64,000 nucleotides of DNA from Ihuprevotella massiliensis (GCA_900095835.1 LT608321.1:1671501-1735500); one strand, 5' to 3'. Counted from the first letter of the stretch, positions 46,393 through 55,030 are shown. The notes: a model not told the origin generated them from the sequence alone. Program-made: numbers and translations.

Positions 46393-46863
46393 TTAGTTGA
46401 TGTCGATCAATTCGAGTTGGAAAATCAGGGTGCTATGCCCTGGAATGTCGCGACCTGCTCCGCGTTCTCCATATCCGGCTTCGGCAGGAACGTAGATTTC
46501 CCACTTCTCGCCGATGTGCATGTTGACCAAAGCCACTTGCCAACCGGTGATGAGCTCATTGACCCGGAACACTGCGGGTGCACCGCTTCCTCTGCGTGAG
46601 GAATCAAACTGCTTGCCGTCGATGAGTTTGCCTTCGTAGTGCACAGTGACCACGCTGCGAGGTTGCGGAGTGGACTGGAGTTTGCGCAGAGTGCGCTCTG
46701 TGGCACCCTCGGGTGCTGGAGGAGCTGGGGTGATGACACGATATTTCACGCCACAACGGAGGTTCTGGATGCCAGGCTTTCCTTCGAGGTTGGCAAGAAA
46801 GTTGATATTTTCTTCGCGATAGGCTGCAAGAGCAGCTGCGTTCATTTTCTTTTTGTGAGCCAT
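46393..46863 (-). CDS. FKBP-type peptidyl-prolyl cis-trans isomerase
   Basis: 156 residues. An N-terminal helical region (MNAAALAAYREENINFLANL) is followed by a C-terminal FKBP domain with VTVHYEGKLIDGKQFDSSRR, VIxGWQ-like ELITGWQVALVNM, GEKWEIYVPAEAGYGERGAG and TLIFQLELIDI. This is the FklB/Mip layout without a signal peptide, so it acts in the cytoplasm as a folding catalyst. It is the first gene of the operon with uvrA and nhaC. Nonamer repeats abut its start codon. Confidence 0.92.
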   Translation of the reverse strand: MAHKKKMNAAALAAYREENINFLANLEGKPGIQNLRCGVKYRVITPAPPAPEGATERTLRKLQSTPQPRSVVTVHYEGKLIDGKQFDSSRRGSGAPAVFRVNELITGWQVALVNMHIGEKWEIYVPAEAGYGERGAGRDIPGHSTLIFQLELIDIN

Positions 46864-46865
46864 AA

Positions 46866-46950
46866 GTTCTAGTTTTTCTGGGGGAGGGAGCTAGTTTTTC
46901 TAGAGGTTCTAGTTCTTCTATCCTCTAACGTCTAACGTCTAATGTCTAGT
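46866..46950. repeat. CTAG nonamers followed by TCTAACG heptads
   Basis: Nonamers such as TTCTAGTTT, TTCTAGAGG and TTCTAGTTC span 46866-46919. Heptads TCTAACG, TCTAACG, TCTAATG and TCTAGTC span 46924-46950. The heptads provide the stop codon (complement CTA at 46939-46941) and last codons of the next gene. Confidence 0.85.
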
Positions 46951-48183
46951 CACTGCGTAAGCAGCAATGACGACGAAGCAGACGAGAGGAACGACGAAGC
47001 CCAATGCCATGCTGTGCCCATCTGCCACGATGCCCATGAGCAAGGGAGCCACTGCGCCACCCACGATGCTCATGATGAGCAGGGAGGAAGCTATTTTGGT
47101 GTGCGCGCCCAGTCCACGAAGGGCAAGGGCAAAGATGGTGGGAAACATGATGCTTTCGCAGAGATATACTACCAAAAGTGCGGCAAATCCTAAACCACCA
47201 GGAGCCAGCACCACGGCACTAGTGGCGAGTGTAGCGATGATGGCTAAAATCGCCAAAAGACGTTCGGCACGGATGCGTCCCATCGCCCAACTTCCACCAA
47301 GACGTCCGAGCATGAAGAGTCCCATGCCTCCAAAACTCAGAAGGGTGGCTGCCATGCTGTCGGTGATGGCGATGTGCTCTGTGGCGTAGTTGATGAAGAA
47401 ACTGTTGACACCCGTTTGTGCGGCTACATAGAGGAAGAGGGCTACCCATCCAAAGACGAAAGCACTCTTGCGCGAAAGGATGCGAATCTCGGACAGCGTG
47501 GAGGTTTGTGGTGTGTCAAGAGTAGCATCTTTTGTGGTGAGGCTTTGCGCTTCACCTGTGGTTTCGGAGGAAGTGGAGGAGCTGATTTCGGGCAGACGCA
47601 CAAAACAGAAGACGGCACCGATGATGAGCACCGTCACCCCAATGAGGGCGTAGGGAAGAGCGATGTTAGGAGCGCTTTCTGGAGAAAACAAGAACCAACC
47701 TCCCACGAGTGGACCAAGGATCCAGCCGAGCCCATTGAACGACTGGGAGAAGTTGATGCGCTGTTCACTAGCTTCTGCATCGCCCAAGACTGTGACATAG
47801 GGATTGGCAGAGGTTTCGAGAAAGGTGAGCCCACAGCCAATGACGAAGAGCGAGAAGAGGAAGAAAGGGAAAGCCATGATTTCGGCTCCTGGAATGAAGA
47901 GTAAGGCACCGATGCCATAGAGAAACAAGCCCGTGAGCACTCCGGCACGATAGCCCCAGCGACGAATCACAGCGCCTGCAGGCAGTGCCATCAAGAAATA
48001 GCCACCATAGACCACCACTTGGATGAACGCCGACTGCGTCTTGGTGAGGTGCATTTCATTTTGAAAGAACTTGTTGAGCACGTCTAAGATGCTGTGGGCA
48101 AAGCCCCAGAGGAAGAAGAGGGAGGTGACTAGGAGGAAAGGCACAAGATAGTTGCGCCCGTCGCGAGTGGTAACGAGTTTCAT
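46939..48183 (-). CDS. Sugar MFS transporter, FucP-like
   Basis: 414 residues with 12 transmembrane helices. FFLWGFAHSILDVLNKFFQ, SAFIQVVVYGGYFLMALPAG, GLTFLETSANPYVTVLGD and RINFSQSFNGLGWILGPLVGG are the hallmark blocks of the FHS/FucP proton-sugar symporters (fucose, glucose or galactose). The substrate cannot be fixed from sequence alone. The last residues TRH and the stop codon are encoded by heptad repeat units, so the natural C-terminus may have been replaced or trimmed by the array. Confidence 0.88.
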   Translation of the reverse strand: MKLVTTRDGRNYLVPFLLVTSLFFLWGFAHSILDVLNKFFQNEMHLTKTQSAFIQVVVYGGYFLMALPAGAVIRRWGYRAGVLTGLFLYGIGALLFIPGAEIMAFPFFLFSLFVIGCGLTFLETSANPYVTVLGDAEASEQRINFSQSFNGLGWILGPLVGGWFLFSPESAPNIALPYALIGVTVLIIGAVFCFVRLPEISSSTSSETTGEAQSLTTKDATLDTPQTSTLSEIRILSRKSAFVFGWVALFLYVAAQTGVNSFFINYATEHIAITDSMAATLLSFGGMGLFMLGRLGGSWAMGRIRAERLLAILAIIATLATSAVVLAPGGLGFAALLVVYLCESIMFPTIFALALRGLGAHTKIASSLLIMSIVGGAVAPLLMGIVADGHSMALGFVVPLVCFVVIAAYAVTRH

Positions 48184-48249
48184 TGACGTTTTGGGGTTAG
48201 CAATGTGCTAGGGAGTCTAGAAATGTAGGGGGGGGAAAGGAACCCCGAA

Positions 48250-48954
48250 TCAGTGGGCTGCGAGCAGGCTACACAAGTGTGCAATGCCCTCGGATGCCCC
48301 TTGCTGAATGAAGGTGAAGCGATGGGAAGAAGGTACATTGACCTCGTTGGGATCGATGAGATAGATGGGCGTGTCTTGGCGCGCATAGTGCACCAATCCT
48401 GCGGCAGGATAGACCACGAGCGAGGTGCCAACGATGACAAATACGTCGGCTTGTGACACGAGGTCGGCTGCCACTTCAATCATGGGCACGGCTTCGCCAA
48501 ACCACACGATGTAGGGACGGAGCAAACTTCCATCGGCTGCGCATTGTCCTGGTGCTACTTCCAGATGAGGCGGCGTGAGGGTGGTGATGAAGGCTGGATT
48601 TTCTGGGTCGCGCGAAGAAGTGACCTTCATGAGTTCGCCATGCAGATGCAACACTTGGGTGCTTCCAGCGCGCTCGTGCAGGTCGTCCACGTTTTGGGTG
48701 ATGATATGTACGTCCCAGTCTCGTTCGAGCGCAGCCAACAGTTCGTGACCGCGATTGGGATGGGCAGCTATCAACTGTCGACGCAAGCCGTTGTAGAAGC
48801 CATTGACATAGTCGGGGTCGGCAGTCCATCCTTCGGGAGTCGCCACGCGCTCCACGGGATGTGTTTCCCACAATCCTCCACTGTCGCGGAAGGTGGCAAA
48901 ACCGCTTTCGGCACTCATGCCTGCTCCTGTCAAAACTACTAATTTCCGTTTCAT
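48250..48954 (-). CDS. cobB: Sirtuin-type NAD-dependent protein deacylase, zinc-free
   Basis: 234 residues. Family motifs: VLTGAGMSAESGFATFRD, ITQNVDDLHERAG, catalytic His in LHLHGEL, RPYIVWFGE and IVGTSLVVYPA. It removes acyl groups from lysines using NAD. The usual four zinc cysteines between HGEL and RPxIVWFGE are absent; a single Cys (GQCAADG) lies there. Met at 48954 (MKRKLVVLTG) is the typical start, although the frame is open 9 codons upstream. The gene lies 66 bp upstream of the MFS gene on the same strand. Confidence 0.88.
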   Translation of the reverse strand: MKRKLVVLTGAGMSAESGFATFRDSGGLWETHPVERVATPEGWTADPDYVNGFYNGLRRQLIAAHPNRGHELLAALERDWDVHIITQNVDDLHERAGSTQVLHLHGELMKVTSSRDPENPAFITTLTPPHLEVAPGQCAADGSLLRPYIVWFGEAVPMIEVAADLVSQADVFVIVGTSLVVYPAAGLVHYARQDTPIYLIDPNEVNVPSSHRFTFIQQGASEGIAHLCSLLAAH

Positions 48955-49029
48955 GCCGTCTGAGTGTTTGGAATGAATCATGATTGCCCTTGCCTAGCAA
49001 AGGGCTAGAAGATGCAAGGTAGCAATAGG

Positions 49030-49037
49030 CAAATGTA
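49030..49037 (-). promoter_or_regulatory. Candidate -7 box for the sirtuin gene
   Basis: The minus strand reads TACATTTG, fitting TAnnTTTG, 76 nt before the start. No matching upstream box is evident. Confidence 0.4.
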
Positions 49038-49142
49038 CTCATTTCTTCCGACATAGCTGTTGATTTCTACGTCTTTTCACGTGTGATTTAGGCATTTTCG
49101 CCCTTGTTGAAAGACTGCTGAGCAGGGAAGACACGATAATCC

Positions 49143-49190
49143 CCTCTCTCGAAGTGGTCGAAAGAGGGGGAAAATCGTATCGTTGTCGCC
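49143..49190. terminator. Stem-loop downstream of doxX
   Basis: CCCCTCTCTCG pairs with CGAAAGAGGGG around a short loop, with extra pairing outside. There is no clear T run, so the terminator role is tentative. Confidence 0.45.
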
Positions 49191-49228
49191 AAAGGTGCAT
49201 CCCCTAAGGCGTAAATGGCTGTGGAATC

Positions 49229-49630
49229 TTAGTCCAAGCAGGTGTGAGAAGAGATGATGTATTTGCCACCTCCTGTGAATATCAGGGCAACGGCAGGGAA
49301 GAAGAAGAGCATGGGGAGCTCAATCGCCCAACCACCCATGGGGGTGAGGGAGAAAATGGCTGCACTGTGTGCCATCGCCACGGCTACGAGCATGTTGAAC
49401 GCTACGACAGCTGCGGCAGGACGCGTGAGAAGTCCGATGATGAGGAGCACGGGGGCTACAACTTCGCCCACCAATGCACCGTAGGCGAAAAATCCAGGCA
49501 TACCCATGCCTGCAAGCATGCCTTTGATGCCGGAAAATCCCTTTGCTACCTTAAAGATACCGTGGAGGAGGAGCATAAAACCAATGCTTACTCGGAGAAT
49601 GAGAAGTCCAATGTTTTGATTGCGTGACAT
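49229..49630 (-). CDS. DoxX family membrane protein
   Basis: 133 residues with four transmembrane helices. ILRVSIGFMLLLHGIFKV, then AYGALVGEVVAPVLLIIGL, fit the DoxX/SURF4-like family. Roles proposed for relatives include redox and sulfur metabolism; none can be assigned here. It is a single-gene unit. Confidence 0.85.
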   Translation of the reverse strand: MSRNQNIGLLILRVSIGFMLLLHGIFKVAKGFSGIKGMLAGMGMPGFFAYGALVGEVVAPVLLIIGLLTRPAAAVVAFNMLVAVAMAHSAAIFSLTPMGGWAIELPMLFFFPAVALIFTGGGKYIISSHTCLD

Positions 49631-49917
49631 AAGTTTTGTGTTTAAGTGATTTGAATAAAAGAAGATAAGTTCTGCTCTGCTTTATCCATCAACGAGGAGT
49701 AGTTTTAGGTGCTGCAGAGGTGTAGTTGCCCATCGCAAAGACGAACGGAGTGAGTGCTACAAAATAATGGAGGGAAGTGAGGGAAAATGAGAGTGCGTTG
49801 TGGGGTGAAATGAAGCAAACACAGAGGGTGTGTGGAACCACACAGAGAAGATGGAAAAGCTCGTGTGAAAAACTTCATTAAAACGCTGATTTTATCGCCT
49901 TCCAGTAGCAAAAGGGT

Positions 49918-49980
49918 AAAAAAAATGGGATACCACTGTATCCCAACCTTGTTAACCTTAAATCTAATACTATGAAAAAC
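49918..49980 (-). ncRNA. Candidate small RNA of about 65 nt
   Basis: On the minus strand an exact promoter (TTGG, 19 nt, TATCTTTG) predicts a start near 49980. Transcription would run through TAGATTTAAGGTTAACAAGG into the hairpin GGGATAC-agtg-GTATCCC and eight T residues (49918-49925). The compact promoter-to-terminator layout is that of a small RNA gene or an attenuated leader. The function is unknown. Confidence 0.6.
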
Positions 49981-49986
49981 ACGTTG

Positions 49987-50017
49987 CAAAGATACTATTT
50001 CCGATTATACCTTCCAA
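49987..50017 (-). promoter_or_regulatory. Consensus promoter of the small RNA candidate
   Basis: On the minus strand TTGG (50017-50014), a 19-nt spacer, and TATCTTTG (49994-49987). Confidence 0.8.
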
Positions 50018-50089
50018 GGGTTTCCCAAATTTTTTTTTGCGTGAAAGTCTTTTTTTTTGATTGCGCGGAATTATAGAACTAAAGCAAAG

Positions 50090-50117
50090 AAAAATCGTAC
50101 AATAGAATTGCACGATT
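50090..50117 (-). terminator. Terminator of the nucleoside kinase gene
   Basis: On the minus strand AATCGTGCAAT pairs with ATTGTACGATT around TCT, followed by TTTTC. Confidence 0.75.
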
Positions 50118-50154
50118 CTCCTTGATTTGTGCAGCCTAAACTGCTGATAATCTT

Positions 50155-51813
50155 CTAATAATTGAAGGTGCTGCTGCCCATAAATTCACGCAAAAGGGAG
50201 GTGGGAGGCACTGCATCGAGAGGCATGGGGGTGAAATAGGAAATAAACTTGCGCAGGCGGTAGGCTTCGGAATATTCTTCGGCACTTTCGGGAACCATCT
50301 CGAGGAGGGGCAGGGCTTGCGCACGGAGAGCAGCAAGTTCGTAGATGAGGGCGGTATTGAACATCGTGTCGGCTTGTTCCTGGAAGGGAAATATCCATTT
50401 CTCTTCGCCAGCCGTGACGGAAGCACAACGACGGATGACCTCTTGCGGATAATAGCCACGATATTTGTAGTCGCGGCAGATGCGGCGGAGCAAGCGGCTA
50501 TCGCTCGTGGGAATGTAGTTGTGGTCGTCGAGCATGATGGTGGTGAGCGCAGAAGCATAGATTTTGTATTTGGCTTCGGCAGGGATTTTCTCACTCATGC
50601 GAGGGTTGAGGGCGTGGTTGCCTTCGAGGATGAGAATGGTCTCGGGCTCTAGGCGCAGGAATTTTCCACTAGGACGACTCTTGCCAGAGGGGAAGTCGAA
50701 GAGAGGCAATTCCACTTCTAAGCCGGCGAGTAGTTGCGACATCTGATTGTTGAAGAGGGGGAGGTCCACTGCTTCGATGGTTTCGAAGTCGTAATCGCCA
50801 TTTTCATCGAGGGGAGTGGCTTCGCGATCCACAAAGTAGTTGTCGAGCGAGATGCTTACAGGGCGTTTGCCGCAGGCACGGAGCTGCACCGACAAGCGTT
50901 TGCTAAAAGTGGTCTTACCCGATGAGGAAGGACCAGCGATGAGCACCACTTTGATGTGGTCGTGGGTGGCAATGTGGTCGGCGATCTTTGCGATTTGCTT
51001 CTCCTGCATGGCTTCGGCTACATTGACCAAATCGTTGGTAGCACCGGCGCGAATGGCTTTGTTGAGTTCGCCCACGGTGGTGCAACCGAGGATGGTCTGA
51101 CGATTGTGCTGCTCTTGGAAGACATCGAACATCATGCTTTGTTCGGTCATGGGACGCAGTTGGTCGGGTTGCTTGGGATCAGGCACGCGGATGAGGAGAC
51201 CTTCGCCATAGGTGACGAGGTCAAAGAGGTTGAGTTGTCCCGTGCGGAGGAGCAGTGCGCTGTAGAAATAGTCGACAGTGTCGTCGAGAACGTAGTAGTG
51301 GGTGTAGAGGTCGCCGATGCTTTCTAGCAACTGCACCTTGCGTATGAGCCCTTGACAGCGAAACACTTCGATTGCCTCGGTGGTGTGTGCGGTGACGCGG
51401 CGGAATGGGATGTTTGCCTCCACGATTTCTGCCATGCGCTGACGCAGTTGTGCAGCAACTTCAGGGGTTACACCACCTTCGAGTTCGAGGTGGCAATAAT
51501 ATCCGCCTGCCACGGGGGTGCCGATGCGAAGGTTAGAACCAGGGAAGAGGTCGCGTGTGGCTTTGTAGAGCACGAAAAAGAGGCTGCGCGTGTAGGTGCG
51601 CAAACCTGAGAGGGAGGTGAGGGTAAGAAATTCGAGGTCGCGCGAATCGTTGATGGTGTAGTGCAAGCCTTCCACACGATTATTGACCTTGCAGCTCGTG
51701 ACGCAGCAGGGATGCTGAAGACCTAAAGAGGTGTAAACTTCTTCCAAGGTAGCACCTTTAGGCACTTCGTGGTACTGCCCTGTATTTTTGCAGAAGATTT
51801 TGATGAGTTTCAT
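50155..51813 (-). CDS. Nucleoside (uridine) kinase with TGS and ThrRS-like N-terminal domains
   Basis: 552 residues. Residues 1-65 resemble a TGS domain; about 70-215 resemble the threonyl-tRNA synthetase second additional domain (FHRVTAHTTEAIEVF-like segment); 285-490 form a phosphoribulokinase/uridine kinase domain with P-loop GPSSSGK at 294-300 and SLDNYFVDRE. This three-part kinase is known in Bacteroidota and other lineages as a uridine/nucleoside kinase. It salvages nucleosides in the cytoplasm. The ATG is part of a heptad unit (TCTAATG) on the minus strand. Confidence 0.88.
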   Translation of the reverse strand: MKLIKIFCKNTGQYHEVPKGATLEEVYTSLGLQHPCCVTSCKVNNRVEGLHYTINDSRDLEFLTLTSLSGLRTYTRSLFFVLYKATRDLFPGSNLRIGTPVAGGYYCHLELEGGVTPEVAAQLRQRMAEIVEANIPFRRVTAHTTEAIEVFRCQGLIRKVQLLESIGDLYTHYYVLDDTVDYFYSALLLRTGQLNLFDLVTYGEGLLIRVPDPKQPDQLRPMTEQSMMFDVFQEQHNRQTILGCTTVGELNKAIRAGATNDLVNVAEAMQEKQIAKIADHIATHDHIKVVLIAGPSSSGKTTFSKRLSVQLRACGKRPVSISLDNYFVDREATPLDENGDYDFETIEAVDLPLFNNQMSQLLAGLEVELPLFDFPSGKSRPSGKFLRLEPETILILEGNHALNPRMSEKIPAEAKYKIYASALTTIMLDDHNYIPTSDSRLLRRICRDYKYRGYYPQEVIRRCASVTAGEEKWIFPFQEQADTMFNTALIYELAALRAQALPLLEMVPESAEEYSEAYRLRKFISYFTPMPLDAVPPTSLLREFMGSSTFNY

Positions 51814-51875
51814 TAGACGTTAGGGGGTGAAACCCTTTTAGACGTTAGAGATTAGACATGAGAGCTTAGACGTTA
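51812..51875. repeat. Heptad repeats abutting the kinase start codon
   Basis: TAGACGT-type heptads at 51814-51821, 51839-51858 and 51868-51875 surround a small hairpin (GGGGG-tgaaa-CCC). On the coding strand the array reads TCTAACG then TCTAATG, the latter containing the kinase ATG. Confidence 0.8.
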
Positions 51876-51960
51876 AGAAGTGGGAAGTTGTCCCTCTTTC
51901 TTGCTGCACGACAAGGATAGAGTGGGGGTGACGTTATGCTCCATGTGGTCTATAGATAGA

Positions 51961-52027
51961 AATAGACGTTAGAAAGTAGTTTCTGCCGTCTGCATTTGAA
52001 GACAGATACTACTTTCCAACGTCTATT
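51961..52027. repeat. 20-bp inverted repeat made of heptad arms
   Basis: AATAGACGTTAGAAAGTAGT (51961-51980) is complementary at 19 of 20 positions to 52008-52027, with a 27-nt loop. It sits 10 bp after the C1 peptidase stop codon and may act as its terminator. Confidence 0.85.
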
Positions 52028-52036
52028 ACTCAAAAA

Positions 52037-53443
52037 CTACTCTTCTCCCTTAAAGAGAGGATCCCATGCGGGAAGGAGTGTGGGCTTTTGTTCGAGGAGC
52101 TTGAGGGTAGCTGCAGGCACATACTTCTTCTGCACTACAAGGCGGAAGGTATATTCATCAAACCATTGGTCGGTCATCACCAAGTGACCTGCAACACCAT
52201 TGGTGGGGCCCCAAGAGTTTTCCACCTTCCACTTCAAAGACTTTCCATCTTTGTCCAAATCCACGGCGCAGAGGGTCATAGCGTGGCTAGAGGCAGAAGC
52301 ATAAGTTTGGATGCGCTCTGCTTTGGTCATGGGGAAAGTGGTGTTGAAGAGGTTTTCGTAGTCGAAGTTGTCCAACGAAAGGATACCTGTCTTGCGGTCG
52401 TAGAACTTGCCCACGTCGCAAGAGTAGTACATGCGTGTGCTGTCCTTGATGCTGGCAATCGCCATTTGCTTGATTTCCTCCATGGGGAGATTGAGGAAGG
52501 TCCAGTTGTGACCATCGTAAGTGTGGCGATCGAGGTCGATGGCGTAGGTCTTGTGGTAGGGACGTGAAGGATCGTTCATGAGCATCACGTAGTCGCTCAC
52601 CAAGTTGAAGCCTACAAAACGGCGATAGAACTCTTGTGGAGTATAGGTGTCGGTGCTGATGGGCTTGCCTTGTGCATCGCGGAGGGTGTAGGTGAACTGC
52701 GTGGGAGGTTCGCCAAGACATGCCACGAGGATGCGGTAGATGGTAGCGAGTTGTTCAGCCTTGCGCGCTTCAAGTTTCTTGCCACGTTCGCCAGCTGCAT
52801 AGGCTTTGCGGAGAGCAAGACCATATTCGCGGAGTTTGAGGGCAATCACCTTTGCCATAGCACTGGTGTTGTTGGCATTGTAGCTCTCGGGCATCACCTC
52901 GGCAGGCACGACACCATATTTGCTGATGACGTCTTGCACACCGGTGAAGGTGCCACCATCGCTGATGGGATTGCGGAACAACCAGTCTACGGTGGGATCG
53001 CTCATGGGCTTATTGGCCTTGTCGATGATAGACTGCAAGAAGAGATTTGCCTTTTCGAGTTGGTCGTAGAAAGAGTTGTAGCTTTGTGAAAACTCGAAAC
53101 GTCCCAACTTTTGCTCACGAATCATGTGCGAGCGCATCACGTTGAGTCCGGTGAAGAGCCAGCAGCGACCACTGGATTGCTGGTCGGTGATTCCCTTAGA
53201 GGGAGCTTCGTTGGAGAAATAGGTGTCGTTGGCTTGCGCCACGTTAGGACGTGCGGCGAGAGCTGCAACACCGGAGGTTATGAGTGCATTTTGCAGTGCC
53301 TTGCTGGTTGGATTATTGGGCACGCTCTTGCGGAAGTTGCTGAGCATGTCGGGAGTGATGGCGCCACTCTGTGCAAAGCTGGGGAGCATAGCAGCAGAGA
53401 AGCAAAGTGCAAGAGCTGCGCGAGTGAGAAAATGATGTGACAT
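52037..53443 (-). CDS. Secreted C1 family (bleomycin hydrolase/PepC-like) cysteine peptidase
   Basis: 468 residues. A signal peptide ends near PSFAQ (about 25). The papain-like triad is visible as Cys94 in SSGRCWLF, His in SSHAMTL and Asn in VENSWG, with the long insertions typical of PepC/bleomycin hydrolases. PepC enzymes are normally cytosolic aminopeptidases; the signal peptide indicates a periplasmic form, common in Bacteroidales. It would trim peptides from host or dietary protein. A large heptad array lies directly upstream. Confidence 0.9.
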   Translation of the reverse strand: MSHHFLTRAALALCFSAAMLPSFAQSGAITPDMLSNFRKSVPNNPTSKALQNALITSGVAALAARPNVAQANDTYFSNEAPSKGITDQQSSGRCWLFTGLNVMRSHMIREQKLGRFEFSQSYNSFYDQLEKANLFLQSIIDKANKPMSDPTVDWLFRNPISDGGTFTGVQDVISKYGVVPAEVMPESYNANNTSAMAKVIALKLREYGLALRKAYAAGERGKKLEARKAEQLATIYRILVACLGEPPTQFTYTLRDAQGKPISTDTYTPQEFYRRFVGFNLVSDYVMLMNDPSRPYHKTYAIDLDRHTYDGHNWTFLNLPMEEIKQMAIASIKDSTRMYYSCDVGKFYDRKTGILSLDNFDYENLFNTTFPMTKAERIQTYASASSHAMTLCAVDLDKDGKSLKWKVENSWGPTNGVAGHLVMTDQWFDEYTFRLVVQKKYVPAATLKLLEQKPTLLPAWDPLFKGEE

Positions 53444-53450
53444 ATATTTT

Positions 53451-53648
53451 TTAGACGTTAGGGATTAGACGTTAGAGATAAGACGTTAGAATTTAGACGT
53501 TAGAGTGCTTCGCTGTTGGACGTTTTTAGACGCTTCTTAGACGTTGTCTTTTGACGTTATGATTTGTGACTCTCTAGGGTCTAATCTCTAACGTCTAACG
53601 TCTAATTTCTAACGTCTAATTTCTAACCTCTAACGTCTAATTTCTAAT
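53451..53648. repeat. Largest heptad element, two inverted arrays
   Basis: Left arm TTAGACG-type units (about 53451-53510), a central region with GACGTTGTC and GTTATGATTTGTGAC, and a right arm of TCTAACG/TCTAATT units (about 53578-53648). The arms are mutually complementary. It fills almost the whole gap between the C1 peptidase and epimerase genes. Confidence 0.85.
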
Positions 53649-54698
53649 TTATATCCATCCTTCGGCTTTGTACCAAGCCACTGCTTCGGGAACACCGCGA
53701 CTCAAGGTCCATTGTGGTGCGTAGCCCAAGTCTTGCTGGGCGGGGGTGATGTCGCAAATCCAGTTGCGTTGGCGCAAGAGTTGGAATTTGTCCATGTTGA
53801 GCGTCGACATCTTGCCGGTGCATTTCGAAATCCATGTGCTCACTTGGCACACGGCATGGAGAAACCACACGGGGGCTTTGATGTGTGCCACCCATTTCAC
53901 GCCCATCTCTTGTTGCAACAAGTCGCTGAAGGCGCGGCTGTCATAGACTTCTCCATCACTGAGAAAATAACTGCGACCGCGCTCTCCGCGATGGAGCGCT
54001 AGGAAACAAGCGTCGACCAAGTCGCGAACATAGATGAAGGTGAGGGCTTGTGGGGTGTAACCCACTGCGAAGTCGATGTGCTTTTTGATGCTATCTGCCA
54101 TGAGGAAATAGTCTCTCTCACGAGGACCATAAACTCCTGTGGGGCGGAGGGTGACATAGTCCAACCCCTCGAGGGTGGCAAGGGCACGCTCAGCATCAAG
54201 CTTGGAACGACCATAGGCGGTGTTGGGCTGAGGCGTGTCGGCATCGGTGATGGCGCGATAGCGATCTAACCCTTGGGCAACGGTGCCATCAGCTTGGCGA
54301 ATGGGATTTTCTGCCACAGCTCCCACGACAGAGAGGGAGGAAACGAAGACAAAGCGTCCTTTGAGCAACTGCAACTCGAGCAGGGTGCGCGCTAATCGGA
54401 GCGTTCCTTCGGTGTTGGTGCGACGGAAAGCGGCTTCGTTGGGAGCTTTGGTGGCGCCTGCTGCATGAATCACGTAGTCGAAAGCCCCATGCTCGGCAGC
54501 GTGCTCGCTGAGTTGTTGTGTGAGCACAGCGTCATTGCCCAAATCGAGTTCGATGAAATGGATGCGCGGATCGGTGAGATACTCCTTGCTGCTCGTTTTG
54601 CGGAGCACCGCCCATGTGTCGAAACCTAATTCGAGGGCTTTTTCTACGAGGAAAGATCCTACAAAGCCTGAGGCTCCAGTGATGAGAATTTTAGACAT
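53649..54698 (-). CDS. NAD-dependent epimerase/dehydratase (extended SDR)
   Basis: 349 residues. The Rossmann motif is ITGASGFVGSFL at about 6-17, and the catalytic Tyr-Lys lies in YGRSK. TLRPTGVYGPRE is the conserved substrate-loop block. It resembles dTDP-sugar epimerases and 3-beta-HSD-like reductases; the substrate is open. Met at 54698 (MSKILITGAS) is preferred, because a promoter at 54825 leaves the upstream open frame outside the transcript. Confidence 0.85.
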   Translation of the reverse strand: MSKILITGASGFVGSFLVEKALELGFDTWAVLRKTSSKEYLTDPRIHFIELDLGNDAVLTQQLSEHAAEHGAFDYVIHAAGATKAPNEAAFRRTNTEGTLRLARTLLELQLLKGRFVFVSSLSVVGAVAENPIRQADGTVAQGLDRYRAITDADTPQPNTAYGRSKLDAERALATLEGLDYVTLRPTGVYGPRERDYFLMADSIKKHIDFAVGYTPQALTFIYVRDLVDACFLALHRGERGRSYFLSDGEVYDSRAFSDLLQQEMGVKWVAHIKAPVWFLHAVCQVSTWISKCTGKMSTLNMDKFQLLRQRNWICDITPAQQDLGYAPQWTLSRGVPEAVAWYKAEGWI

Positions 54699-54824
54699 TG
54701 GCGAGAGTTGCTTGTAGCAAAAGTTATGTTTTTGGGAGGCTTTGCGTATCTCTTGTGGAGATGACTTCCCGTTTGGCTTGGTGCACTTGCGTAGACTATA
54801 GTTGATGCGCAGTGGCATCATTGG

Positions 54825-54855
54825 CAAAGATAGTGATTTTCAGCGAAACGAGCAA
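54825..54855 (-). promoter_or_regulatory. Promoter of the epimerase gene
   Basis: On the minus strand TTGC, a 19-nt spacer, then TATCTTTG (54832-54825), about 125 nt before the start. Confidence 0.65.
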
Positions 54856-54902
54856 GGTCGGCTTGCGCTTCTGCGTGTCGTTGAGAAATCTGCAGGATTT
54901 GT

Positions 54903-54945
54903 AAAAAAGAAAAGGCTCACTTTTCGATGTGAAAAGTAAGCCTTT
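54903..54945 (-). terminator. Terminator of tRNA-Pro
   Basis: On the minus strand AAAGGCTTACTTTTC pairs with GAAAAGTGAGCCTTT, followed by TCTTTTTTAC. Confidence 0.8.
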
Positions 54946-54956
54946 AATTTCCTAAG

Positions 54957-55030
54957 TCGGGGTGACTGGACTCGAACCAGCGACCTCACGCCCCCCAGAC
55001 GCGTACTCTAACCAACTGAGCTACACCCCG
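54957..55030 (-). tRNA. tRNA-Pro (anticodon GGG)
   Basis: The minus strand gives a cloverleaf. Acceptor CGGGGTG pairs with CACCCCG; the D arm is GCTC/GAGT; the anticodon stem CGCGT/GCGTG surrounds loop CTGGGGG; and the T arm has TTCGAGT. The anticodon GGG reads CCC and CCU. The discriminator is A and CCA is not encoded. Confidence 0.95.

Larger units (their letters stand above)
49631..50154. other. 524-bp intergenic region with a small RNA candidate
   Basis: It holds a complete minus-strand promoter (49987-50017) and terminator (49918-49944), T-rich tracts around 50030-50060, and the terminator of the kinase gene (50090-50117). No protein gene is supported. Confidence 0.6.
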
